Positions 5,839-12,177 are shown, numbered from the stretch's first letter. The stretch: DNA of 13,171 nucleotides from Muellerivita sp035541195 (GCA_035541195.1 DATKNU010000023.1:1-13171); one strand, 5' to 3'. Numbers and translations: made by a program. The notes: generated from the sequence alone by a model not told the origin.

Positions 5839-5844
5839 ATTATA
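5839..5844 (-). promoter_or_regulatory. -10 box of the oxidoreductase gene, probable leaderless transcript
   Basis: TATAAT on the minus strand is an exact consensus -10, separated from the ATG at 5832 by only CCCCCC. Initiation seven bases downstream would fall on the A of the start codon. A 17-base spacing gives a poor -35 (TTCTTT), so this promoter rests mainly on its -10 box. Confidence 0.55.
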
Positions 5845-5890
5845 GGAAAAAGGGACAAGGGAAAGAAATAATCCGGGGCGATAGGCCCTC

Positions 5891-5955
5891 TGGCGCAGAG
5901 AGGGATGAAGCCCTTGGAGACGGCGAACCCGAGGGTTCAAATCCCCGAGCCCTAA
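5891..5955 (-). repeat. Degenerate tRNA-Ser 3'-end copy, distal
   Basis: Read on the minus strand, this segment has GGGTTCG, then an insertion, then ATCCCTCTCTGCGCCA. This matches the T-loop, acceptor strand and CCA of the tRNA-Ser gene at 6156-6245, with about 17 extra bases inside the T-loop and a two-base deletion in the acceptor strand. On the plus strand the neighbouring GGGTTCAAATCCC (5932-5944) also looks like a T-arm. No complete tRNA can be folded. It is either decay of a duplicated tRNA or an attachment-site or repeat-element remnant. Confidence 0.6.
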
Positions 5956-5997
5956 GCCATAAAGGGTGGCACCCTTTCGGATGCCACCCTTTATGGC
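5956..5997. terminator. 16-bp perfect hairpin following a tRNA-Ser 3'-end copy
   Basis: GCCATAAAGGGTGGCA (5956-5971) is the exact reverse complement of TGCCACCCTTTATGGC (5982-5997), with a 10-nt loop. An A-rich start and T-rich end of the stem (AAAGGG and CCCTTT) give terminator-like signals in both directions. It abuts the CCA of the degenerate tRNA copy at 5994-6107, in the same way that the hairpin at 6116-6156 abuts the real tRNA. It also shields the oxidoreductase promoter from leftward transcription. Confidence 0.7.
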
Positions 5998-6107
5998 GGA
6001 GAGAGAGGGATGAAGCCGAAAGGAACCATTATTTTTATTTGTTCTTGATGGAGACTTTCGTTCTGTCCCCCTTCGGGGACGGCGAACCCATGGGTCCGAA
6101 TCCTCCC
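5994..6107 (-). repeat. Degenerate tRNA-Ser 3'-end copy, proximal
   Basis: Positions 5993-6011 are identical over 19 bases to 6155-6173, which is the acceptor strand, discriminator and CCA of the intact tRNA-Ser gene. Further along on the minus strand comes GGGTTCG (around 6083-6089), as in the T-loop, but about 70 bases separate it from the acceptor part. That insertion holds a small hairpin GTCCCC (6065-6070) with GGGGAC (6075-6080) and a second pairing CGAAAG (6017-6022) with CTTTCG (6055-6060). It shares GACGGCGAACCC with the distal copy (5919-5930 and 6078-6089). It is not a functional tRNA. Confidence 0.65.
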
Positions 6108-6115
6108 TAATTAGC

Positions 6116-6156
6116 ATTAAAGCCCAACTTCCCCTTGGGGAAAGCTGGGCTTTAAT
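6116..6156 (-). terminator. Terminator hairpin of tRNA-Ser
   Basis: The arms at 6116-6134 and 6137-6156 pair with one mismatch and one bulge. The outer 11 bp (ATTAAAGCCCA with TGGGCTTTAAT) are perfect and the loop is only TT. On the minus strand the hairpin begins at the final A of the tRNA CCA and ends in CTTTAAT. That is an AAAGCCC...GGGCTTT arrangement typical of tRNA terminators, and it works in both directions. Confidence 0.75.
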
Positions 6157-6245
6157 GGCGGAGAGAGAGGGATTCGAACCCCCGTTACGCTTGCGCGTAA
6201 ATCTGATTTCGAGTCAGACGCATTCGACCACTCTGCCATCTCTCC
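6156..6245 (-). tRNA. tRNA-Ser (anticodon CGA), CCA encoded
   Basis: Every part of a class II tRNA can be folded. The acceptor is GGAGAGA with TCTCTCC, followed by discriminator G and encoded CCA. The anticodon stem TCTGA/TCAGA holds the loop CTCGAAA, with anticodon CGA at 6209-6211 reading UCG. The long variable arm is TTACGC-GCAA-GCGTAA, and the T-arm is GGGGG-TTCGAAT-CCCTC with one G-U pair. The long variable arm and G73 agree with serine identity. The gene reads leftward and ends directly in a terminator-like hairpin. Two degenerate copies of its 3' end lie further downstream in the same orientation. Confidence 0.95.
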
Positions 6246-6257
6246 GTGTCGAGTTGC

Positions 6258-6287
6258 CTATAAGTTGTGAACCGGTCTCGGCTTCAA
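6258..6287 (-). promoter_or_regulatory. Possible promoter of tRNA-Ser
   Basis: On the minus strand TTGAAG (6282-6287), an 18-base spacer and TTATAG (6258-6263) place initiation about six bases before the tRNA 5' end. Both boxes deviate from consensus, so this is a tentative call. The rest of 6288-6380 shows nothing I can identify. Confidence 0.4.
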
Positions 6288-6387
6288 GCCGGGGAAAACA
6301 CCACCTGAATCATGGTTTCCACGATGGAACCCACGAAAGGAGGGGTATTGTAAGAGATAACCCAAGCGTAGGACAATAGCGGGATGC

Positions 6388-6396
6388 TATGATAAT
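6388..6396 (+). promoter_or_regulatory. Possible -10 region of the pdxH-mprF operon
   Basis: TATGATAAT contains two overlapping -10-like hexamers (TATGAT, GATAAT) 34-36 bases before the pdxH start. No convincing -35 lies at the right distance. Confidence 0.35.
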
Positions 6397-6429
6397 CCCT
6401 CATTTTCCTCAATTTTAGAGACCGCCCAA

Positions 6430-7074
6430 ATGCCCAAAACATCCATCCCCCACCTGCGCCGGGAATACCGAGGCCGCCCCCTGCTTGAAAAGGGCCTGCC
6501 CGCCCGGCCGCTGCCCTTGTTTGAAAAATGGTTCGCCGAGGCCGTGAAAGCCAGGCTCCTCGACGCCAACGCCTGCACGGTTTCCACCCTCACCGCCTCG
6601 AGCCGCCCGGCGTCGCGCACCGTCCTCCTTAAAGGAGTGGACGCCCAGGGGCTTTCCTTCTTTACCAATTACGAAAGCCAAAAGGGCAGGGAACTGGCCC
6701 GAAGGCCCTATGCCAGCCTGCTTTTGCTTTGGCGGGAATTGTTCCGCCAGGTTCGGGTGGACGGCCGGGTGGTGAAGGTTTCGGCCGCCGAGTCCGACGC
6801 TTACTTTAAGACCCGTCCCCGGGGAAGCCAATTGGGCGCCTGGGCCTCGGACCAAAGCCGGGCCATCCCCGACCGGGCCCATTTGGAAGCCAGGCTCAAA
6901 TATTTCGAGCGTGAATTCAAGGGCATGGCCGTGCCCCGGCCGCCCCATTGGGGGGGCTATCGGGTTTTGCCCGACCTAGTGGAATTTTGGCAAGGGCGGG
7001 AAAACCGCCTGCATGACCGGGTCCGCTACAAGCTCGCCCGGGGCCGTTGGAAGCGCGAAAGGCTGTCGCCTTAA
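6430..7074 (+). CDS. pdxH: Pyridoxamine/pyridoxine 5'-phosphate oxidase
   Basis: The enzyme oxidises pyridoxine or pyridoxamine 5'-phosphate to PLP with O2, using FMN, as a cytoplasmic homodimer. The 214 residues match the usual length of about 210-220. Conserved FMN and substrate blocks are in order: SRTVLLKG (62-69), FFTNYESQKGREL (77-89), WRELFRQVRVDG (101-112), RPRGSQLGAWASDQS (129-143), PPHWGGYRV (171-179), EFWQGRENRLHDR (185-197) and the C-terminal WKRERLSP. Arg193 and His195 lie in the RLHDR motif that contacts the phosphate or pyridine ring. The N-terminus starts as in other PdxH proteins, with LRREYRGRPL; no good ribosome site precedes the ATG. mprF starts two bases after the stop, so the two are co-transcribed although their functions are not obviously related. 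Confidence 0.95.
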   Translation: MPKTSIPHLRREYRGRPLLEKGLPARPLPLFEKWFAEAVKARLLDANACTVSTLTASSRPASRTVLLKGVDAQGLSFFTNYESQKGRELARRPYASLLLLWRELFRQVRVDGRVVKVSAAESDAYFKTRPRGSQLGAWASDQSRAIPDRAHLEARLKYFEREFKGMAVPRPPHWGGYRVLPDLVEFWQGRENRLHDRVRYKLARGRWKRERLSP

Positions 7075-7076
7075 CC

Positions 7077-9644
7077 ATGGAAATCTCCAAGGCCCGCGCC
7101 CGGGTCATCCAATTCACCGGCACCTTCCTGAGCCTGCTCTTTTTCTACCTGGCCCTCTGGGTGCTTCATAAAGAAATCCACAACAACCACATCCAGGAAG
7201 TCCTGATGTACCTGCAGGGCATCCCCCTGCGCCAATTTTGGTTGGCGGCGGGTTGCGCGGCGCTCAGCTACCTGGCCTTGACCGGCTACGACCGCCTGGG
7301 GCTTTGGCACAGCGGCCATTTCATCCCTTATCGGCGGTCCGCGTTGACTTCCTTCATCAGCTACACCTTGAGCCACAATATCGGCATGGCGCCCTTGACC
7401 GGGGGCGGCGTGCGTTACCGCTTCTATTCCCGTTGGGGCCTTTCGGGCAACGAAATCCTGAACCTGCTGCTCATCTGCGGGTCCACTTATTGGGTGGGGT
7501 CGCTGACCATGGGCGCGATCTTCTTTTTCTTGGATCCCCCGGACCTGCCCGCCGCCGTCCGGCTTCCCTTTTCCTCGGTCTTCGCCATCGGGGTCACCTG
7601 CCTGTCCTTGGCCACGCTTTACCTCGTGGCCGCGGTCTTCATCCGCAAGCCCCTGTCGTTGGGCAAATGGAAAATCCCCATGCCCTCGGCGCAGGTGGTG
7701 CTGGCCCAGATGGCGGTGGGTTGCTTGGACTGGTGCTGTTCGGGGGCCACGCTCTACCTGCTCTTGCCTTCTTCCAGCCTTTCCTATACGTCCTTCATTT
7801 CCATCTATCTCCTGGCCCAGGTCCTGGCGACGGTCAGCCAGGTGCCGGGCGGGTTGGGGATCTTGGAAACCACCTTCGTGGTGCTCTTGTCCCCGGTCCT
7901 GCCGGCGCCCTCGGTGTTGGGCGCGGTGCTGGCTTTCCGCCTGGTTTATTTCTTCATCCCCTTCGTGCTCGGGATCTCGGCCTTCTCGGCCTATGAGGTG
8001 ACCCACAATAAAGAGGGCTTCAAGCGGGCCCTGCAAATCTTCAACCGTTGGATGCCCGACCTGGCCCCGCATGGGTTCGCCGCGCTCACCTTCCTGGCGG
8101 GCGCCGTCCTGTTGTTCTTCAACGCCACGCCCGAGGTAAGCCGCCGGATCCTTTGGCTCAATGAGTTCATCCCCCTGGGGCTCTTGGAAAGTTCCCATTT
8201 CATCGCCGGGCTTTTGGGCGCGCTTTTATTGGTGCTGGCCCGGGGATTGCAGCAACGCTTGGACGTGGCTTACGCCTTGAGCTTGGTGTGCCTGGGATTG
8301 GGGGTCTTGGCCTCGCTCTTCAAGGGCTTCGACTATGGGCAGGCCCTTTTGCTCTTGGCCCTCTTCGGCGTGCTCCTGCCTTGCCGCCGCTATTTCCCCA
8401 AGAAATCCTCGCTCTTTTACCAACGCTATCCGCCCCTTTGGGTGACGGCCATCCTCTTCGTGTGGCTGGGGTCCATTTGGACTGGGGTCTTCAACTACCG
8501 TTACGAGGATTATTCGAACGACCTTTGGACCACCTTCGACCTGGTGGAGGACGCCGCCCGGTTCCTGCGGTCCACCCTGGGCGCCACGGTGACCCTGGTG
8601 CTTTACGCCATCGTGGGGCTCCTGAGCCCCGACCAGCCCGAGACCCAAGTGCCCAGCCCCATTGAGCTCGATAAGATCCAGCGGCTGGTGAAGTCCTCGC
8701 CGCGCACCTATCCGGCGCTGGCCCTTTTGGACGACAAGGCCATGCTCCTCAACAAGAAAGGCGACGCCTTTTTGATGTACGGCATCGAGGGGAAAAGCTG
8801 GGTCAGCCTGGGCGACCCGGTGGGCCATCCCCGGGACCAGGAAGAGCTGGCGCAAAAATTCATCGCCCAATGCCGCCGCCAAAAAGCCTGGCCGGTTTTT
8901 TACCAAGTGGGGCAGGACCACCTGCAGCCCTACCTGGACCAGGGGCTGACGGTGCTCAAGATCGGCGAGGAGGCCCTGATCGACTTGCCGGATTTTCAAT
9001 GGGAGAAGATCGCCTCCAGCGAGTTGAAGGCTTCCTACCAGCGGTTCCAGAACAAGGACGAGTTCGATTTTGAGGTCCTGCCGCCCGGCGCGGCCGTCCC
9101 GCTCTTGCCCGAGCTCAAGCGCCTTTCGGAGGAATGGCTGAGCAAGAACAAGACCCGGGAAAGGGGTTTTTCCACGGGCTTCTTCGACGAGCGTTATTTG
9201 AGGCGCCTGCCCTTGGTGGTGGTGCGCCGGGAGGAGAAGTTGTCCGCCTTCGCGGTCTTGTGGGAATCCCACGACAAGGCCGAGATGGCCGTGGACCTCT
9301 TGCGCTCGGGCGCCGACGCCGGCGGGGCGCTGGAGGATTGCCTCTTGATCGAATGCATGCGTTACGGCCAGTACAAGGGTTTTAAGAAATTCAACCTGGG
9401 GGCGGCGCCCCTGCTCAACATGGAAGACGGCCCGCTTTCCAGCTTCAAGGACAAGCTGGCCCGCCTCTTCGCGCCCTACGCCGAGGGGGAGAAACTGGCC
9501 CGCGCCCGCGCCGAGATGGAAAAGTTCACCCCCGAATGGCGGCCGCTTTACCTGGCCGCCCCGGGCGAGCTGCCCGTGGGCCAGGCCCTGAGCACGGTGG
9601 AATCGCTCCAGTCCCGGGGCATGCGGACGGTGTTTGAGGCGTGA
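7077..9644 (+). CDS. mprF: Bifunctional phosphatidylglycerol lysyltransferase/flippase
   Basis: The protein is 855 residues, like characterised MprF proteins (840-880). Residues 1 to about 520 are a chain of hydrophobic segments forming the flippase domain, with family blocks GGGVRYRFY (about 108-116) and SQVPGGLGILE (about 253-263). After a short hydrophilic linker, residues about 530-855 form the cytosolic DUF2156 aminoacyl-PG synthase domain (GNAT-like pair), ending with the typical EKFTPEWRPLYLAAPG. MprF transfers lysine, or in some relatives alanine, from aminoacyl-tRNA to phosphatidylglycerol and flips the product outward, lowering surface negative charge and increasing resistance to cationic peptides. 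The amino acid used cannot be read here. The ATG at 7077 is two bases after pdxH; a TTG at 7047 inside pdxH is less likely. The 3' end overlaps the next gene as GTGA. Confidence 0.93.
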   Translation: MEISKARARVIQFTGTFLSLLFFYLALWVLHKEIHNNHIQEVLMYLQGIPLRQFWLAAGCAALSYLALTGYDRLGLWHSGHFIPYRRSALTSFISYTLSHNIGMAPLTGGGVRYRFYSRWGLSGNEILNLLLICGSTYWVGSLTMGAIFFFLDPPDLPAAVRLPFSSVFAIGVTCLSLATLYLVAAVFIRKPLSLGKWKIPMPSAQVVLAQMAVGCLDWCCSGATLYLLLPSSSLSYTSFISIYLLAQVLATVSQVPGGLGILETTFVVLLSPVLPAPSVLGAVLAFRLVYFFIPFVLGISAFSAYEVTHNKEGFKRALQIFNRWMPDLAPHGFAALTFLAGAVLLFFNATPEVSRRILWLNEFIPLGLLESSHFIAGLLGALLLVLARGLQQRLDVAYALSLVCLGLGVLASLFKGFDYGQALLLLALFGVLLPCRRYFPKKSSLFYQRYPPLWVTAILFVWLGSIWTGVFNYRYEDYSNDLWTTFDLVEDAARFLRSTLGATVTLVLYAIVGLLSPDQPETQVPSPIELDKIQRLVKSSPRTYPALALLDDKAMLLNKKGDAFLMYGIEGKSWVSLGDPVGHPRDQEELAQKFIAQCRRQKAWPVFYQVGQDHLQPYLDQGLTVLKIGEEALIDLPDFQWEKIASSELKASYQRFQNKDEFDFEVLPPGAAVPLLPELKRLSEEWLSKNKTRERGFSTGFFDERYLRRLPLVVVRREEKLSAFAVLWESHDKAEMAVDLLRSGADAGGALEDCLLIECMRYGQYKGFKKFNLGAAPLLNMEDGPLSSFKDKLARLFAPYAEGEKLARARAEMEKFTPEWRPLYLAAPGELPVGQALSTVESLQSRGMRTVFEA

Positions 9645-10267
9645 GGGCGGCGCTTCTCCTTTGGGTTGCGGTCGCCGGGACCCTTTCGGGTTGCGTGCCC
9701 ATCGGTTATTCGGGTTACCCGCCGGGGTCCGAGACCCGCTACGATTCGGGTTCCTACTCGGGCCAAGTGCAGGCCAGCGCCGGGGAAGCCATCCGTACCG
9801 CCGAGGATATTTTGGAACACCAGCCCAACCGGCAACTGGATTGCTCCCATTTCGTCCTGGCCTGCTACCACTCCAAGAAGATGGCGGATTATTTCCGGGG
9901 GCAAAAACCCGGGGAAAACCTCACCTATTACTTGAACCGCTACCTGACCGAGGCCCATACCCGAAGGGCCCACGCCGCCGACATCCAGCCGGGGGACATC
10001 CTGATCTTCAACAAGACCTACGACCTCAACCACGACGGCCATATCGACGACCGGGATCTTTATACCCACGCCGGCATCGTGGAAAGTTTCCAAAACTGGG
10101 TGGTGACCTACCTGGACGCCTCCGAAGGCCGGCATCCGGTGGTCCAGCGGCGGCGCTTCAGCTTTTATGGGGACAAGGACAACGAGACGGTGGCGAAGGA
10201 CCCGGCCACGGGCGCCAAAATCCACCACCGGGACACCTTCTACGCCGCCTACGCGGTCCCGCCCTGA
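9641..10267 (+). CDS. NlpC/P60-like lipoprotein with EF-hand-type loop
   Basis: The 208-residue protein begins with a lipoprotein signal: Arg2, a hydrophobic stretch, and lipobox LSGC with Cys18. After a Tyr/Ser/Gly-rich linker comes LDCSHFVLACY, matching the DCSxFV box of NlpC/P60 cysteine peptidases (Cys68 nucleophile). PGDILIF and YTHAGIVES (His143) follow in the expected order. A polar third residue is not certain, and the overall divergence leaves amidase/peptidase activity unproven. Between PGDILIF and the His strand sits DLNHDGHIDDRD (128-139), a perfect calcium-binding loop pattern with Asp/Asn at positions 1, 3, 5, 9 and 12 and Gly at 6. The GTG start overlaps the mprF stop (GTGA), so translation is probably coupled. 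It likely acts at the membrane surface on peptidoglycan peptides. Confidence 0.75.
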   Translation: MRAALLLWVAVAGTLSGCVPIGYSGYPPGSETRYDSGSYSGQVQASAGEAIRTAEDILEHQPNRQLDCSHFVLACYHSKKMADYFRGQKPGENLTYYLNRYLTEAHTRRAHAADIQPGDILIFNKTYDLNHDGHIDDRDLYTHAGIVESFQNWVVTYLDASEGRHPVVQRRRFSFYGDKDNETVAKDPATGAKIHHRDTFYAAYAVPP

Positions 10268-10271
10268 GCGC

Positions 10272-11144
10272 CTAAAGCAGCGAGTAGTCCAGGCCCACCC
10301 CCAAGGTTTCCTTGGACTGCCAACCCAGGTAAACGACGGGGTCGTAACGGAAGTCATACTCGGCCGTGAGGGCGAAGACCTTGCCCAGGTGCACCGTCAG
10401 GCTGTTCTGCCAGTCGGCCACGGTGCGGTCCAAGCCCTGGCCGTTCCAGAAAAGGTCCAGTTTGGAGATCAGGGTGGAATCGGTGGAAAGCTTCAGGTTC
10501 AGGTCCGATACCGAGTTCAACCCGGTCTCCACCAACGCGCTTTTGCCGTCCGAATAGGCGGCGGCGAAGCGGTCCGCGAAGGTCTCCCGCACGGCCGCGC
10601 CCAGGCGGGTATCGAAGACCGGGTCCGGGGCGTACTTCACGCCCAGGCTCTCGGTCAGGTAGCCGGGGTCGAAGAAACCCGAGGTGGCCACCGCGGGGGC
10701 GACCGAGTAATCGAAGCCCGTGTCGAACTGGCTTAAAAGGGCCAGGGACACATAAGGCTGAAAGGGGGGCGCGGCCTTCCAGGCCAGCACGCTGGAAAAG
10801 TCGATGGTGTCGGCGGATTTGCGCGTGCCCTGGCCGTCCAAGTAGGTGAGGCCATAGGCCAGGTGCAGGGTGTTCAACCAGTCCCAGTCCGGGTTGTCCC
10901 GCTCCAATTTCCCGTGCAGGTCGCCCTGCCAGGAAACATAATTGGTGCCGCCGGCCTTCCAGTCGTCGAAGGAGGCCTGATTCAAGGAAAGGTCGGCCAA
11001 AAGGGCCTGGGTCCAGCCATCGGCGGCGCTGACGGGCGCGGCGGCCGGCGCTCCGGAAGCCGCGGCCTTCAAGGCCGCCTCGTCCGCCCAGGCGGCGGGG
11101 GCGGCGGCCAAGAATAAGATGGGGAAAAGTCGTGAAATTTTCAT
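10272..11144 (-). CDS. DUF3078-like exported beta-rich protein
   Basis: The 290-residue protein carries a signal peptide (MKISRLFPILFLAAAPAAWA, cut expected before Asp21) and an Ala/Pro-rich linker. The block LNQASFDDWKAGGTNYVSWQGDLHG (split around residues 54-78) is the hallmark of DUF3078, a family of predicted outer-membrane or periplasmic barrel proteins common in Bacteroidota. The remainder alternates hydrophobic and polar residues in short strands (for example FDTRLGAAVRETFADRFAA, LTAEYDFRYDPVVYLGW), fitting a barrel. The last residue is Leu, not the usual aromatic. No function is established. AAGGAG lies six bases before the ATG. The gene has its own promoter and converges on the lipoprotein gene with a gap of four bases and no terminator visible. 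Confidence 0.8.
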   Translation of the reverse strand: MKISRLFPILFLAAAPAAWADEAALKAAASGAPAAAPVSAADGWTQALLADLSLNQASFDDWKAGGTNYVSWQGDLHGKLERDNPDWDWLNTLHLAYGLTYLDGQGTRKSADTIDFSSVLAWKAAPPFQPYVSLALLSQFDTGFDYSVAPAVATSGFFDPGYLTESLGVKYAPDPVFDTRLGAAVRETFADRFAAAYSDGKSALVETGLNSVSDLNLKLSTDSTLISKLDLFWNGQGLDRTVADWQNSLTVHLGKVFALTAEYDFRYDPVVYLGWQSKETLGVGLDYSLL

Positions 11145-11190
11145 CAGCGTCTCCTTGGGGAAAGTGGTCGAAGGCCCGGCGAAAAGGCCT

Positions 11191-11218
11191 ATTATAAATG
11201 AGGCCGCTCATTGAGCAA
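11191..11218 (-). promoter_or_regulatory. Promoter of the DUF3078 gene with palindrome in its spacer
   Basis: On the minus strand TTGCTC (11213-11218), a 16-base spacer and TATAAT (11191-11196) form a good sigma70-type promoter, with a predicted leader of about 40 bases. The whole 16-base spacer is a palindrome, AATGAG-CGGC-CTCATT (11197-11212), suitable for a dimeric regulator. Confidence 0.7.
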
Positions 11219-11310
11219 ACCGCCGGTTCCGTTCCCTGTCCCCCGGCGAAAGCGGGCGGGGTGGGGAGAGGATGAATTTCTTGGGAGAAAGGTCTTTGAA
11301 AGCAAGCGCC

Positions 11311-11769
11311 ATGCCTTTTCACATCGTCCTGATTGAACCCGAAATCCCCTGGAACACGGGCAACGTGGGCCGCACCTGCCTGGCCGCGGGGGCAGAGCTT
11401 CACCTGGTAGGGGGCTTGGGTTTCTTTCTGGGCCAAGCCGAGGTCAAGCGGGCCGGACTCGACTATTGGGACAAGGTGGCGCTCCACCGCCACGAGACCT
11501 GGGAGGCCTTCCTTCAAGGCCTGCCGCCGGAAGCGGCGCTTTTCTTTTTCTCCACCAAGGGTGAAAAGACCTTGTGGGAGGCAAAATTCCCGCCCGGGGC
11601 CTACCTGATTTTCGGCAAGGAAACCGCCGGATTGCCCAAGGAATTCTATGAAAGATACAAGGACCGGTTGTATCGTATCCCCCAAAAGGAAGACAGCGTG
11701 AGGAGCCTGAACCTGTCCACCTCGGCGGGCATCGCCTTGTTCGAGGCCTTGCGGCAAAACCAAGCTTAG
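11311..11769 (+). CDS. trmL: tRNA (cytidine/uridine-34 2'-O)-methyltransferase
   Basis: TrmL is a SPOUT (SpoU-class) enzyme that methylates the wobble ribose of tRNA-Leu isoacceptors with SAM. From the start used here it has 152 residues, matching the family's 155 or so. It shows the three SPOUT motifs: IEPEIPWNTGNVGRTC (8-23), YLIFGKETAGLP (98-109) and RSLNLSTSAGIALFEALRQ (131-149), which form the knotted SAM site, plus the family segment LDYWDKV (50-56). I start at MPFHIVLIEPEIP because homologues begin there. An ATG at 11272 would add 13 residues; it has GGGAG only three bases upstream, so it is the alternative. An RDD gene follows after eight bases. Confidence 0.92.
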   Translation: MPFHIVLIEPEIPWNTGNVGRTCLAAGAELHLVGGLGFFLGQAEVKRAGLDYWDKVALHRHETWEAFLQGLPPEAALFFFSTKGEKTLWEAKFPPGAYLIFGKETAGLPKEFYERYKDRLYRIPQKEDSVRSLNLSTSAGIALFEALRQNQA

Positions 11770-11773
11770 GAGG
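11768..11773 (+). promoter_or_regulatory. Ribosome binding site of the RDD gene
   Basis: AGGAGG overlaps the trmL stop codon (TAG) and lies four bases before the ATG at 11778, fixing that start and linking the two genes translationally. Confidence 0.8.
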
Positions 11774-11777
11774 TCCT

Positions 11778-12128
11778 ATGACGAAGGCGAGTTTCCTGGC
11801 CCGCTTCGGGGCGGTCCTGATCGACGGGTTGTTGTTCTGGGGCGTGGGCTTTGCCATCCATTTCTTTTGGTTCGGCCTTTTGGGCATCGTTTACGAGACG
11901 GTCCTCTTGTCCAATTGGAACGGGCAGACCATCGGCAAAAAGATCATCGGCATCCGGGTCGTGACGACCTCGGGCCAGGGCCTGGACGCCACCAAGGCCT
12001 TCGTGCGCTCGGCGGGCAAGATCCTTTCGGCCCTACCGCTCTACCTGGGGTTCTTCTGGGCGCTTTTCGACGCGCAAAACCAAACTTGGCACGATAAGAT
12101 CGCCGAAACCTACGTGGTCCAAGCCTAA
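11778..12128 (+). CDS. RDD family membrane protein
   Basis: At 116 residues this is a short but complete RDD protein. It shows the family's conserved parts: ARFGAVLIDGLLFW with Arg9 and Asp16 at the entry of the first membrane segment, the cytosolic hairpin GQTIGKKIIGIRVV (49-62), Arg77 before the last segment, and LFDAQNQTWHDKIAET (97-111) at the C-terminus. Hydrophobic stretches at about 11-45 (probably two close spans) and 83-97 give roughly three spans. RDD proteins are inner-membrane proteins, some proposed as transporters or ion antiporters, but most have no known activity. The gene is directly downstream of trmL and ends 10 bases before an intrinsic terminator, closing that operon. Confidence 0.88.
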   Translation: MTKASFLARFGAVLIDGLLFWGVGFAIHFFWFGLLGIVYETVLLSNWNGQTIGKKIIGIRVVTTSGQGLDATKAFVRSAGKILSALPLYLGFFWALFDAQNQTWHDKIAETYVVQA

Positions 12129-12138
12129 GGCCCCCGCC

Positions 12139-12177
12139 GCGCCCCGGTTTTTCCCCGCCCGGGGTGCTTTTATTTTT
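12139..12177 (+). terminator. Intrinsic terminator after the trmL-RDD operon
   Basis: A nine-pair stem (12139-12147 with 12159-12167, one G-U) has core CCCCGG/CCGGGG and an 11-nt loop. It is followed at once by TTTTATTTTT (12168-12177). It is the only textbook Rho-independent terminator on the plus strand in the window. Confidence 0.85.

Noticed and set aside
5833..6117. 95-codon upstream extension of the oxidoreductase frame
   Set aside because: It runs through the tRNA-like repeats and both strands of hairpins, has no family similarity, and a -10 box lies immediately before the chosen ATG.
5986..6173. Genomic island bounded by tRNA-Ser att repeats
   Set aside because: The 19-base identity is a direct repeat, but only about 140 bases lie between the copies and they hold no integrase or cargo. 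At most it is a remnant.
6155..6379. Rightward 74-codon frame beginning MAEREGFEPP
   Set aside because: It is antisense to the tRNA-Ser gene. This peptide is a known artefact of reading tRNA-Ser backwards, and the rest has no protein features.
7071..8198. 375-codon leftward frame
   Set aside because: Lies wholly opposite mprF. Its composition (Gln, Gly, Glu, His and Arg rich, no hydrophobic core) is typical of an antisense shadow in GC-rich DNA.
10354..11763. 469-codon leftward frame
   Set aside because: Overlaps the DUF3078 gene in another frame and trmL in antisense; it spans a promoter region and shows low-complexity Arg/Gly/Pro content.
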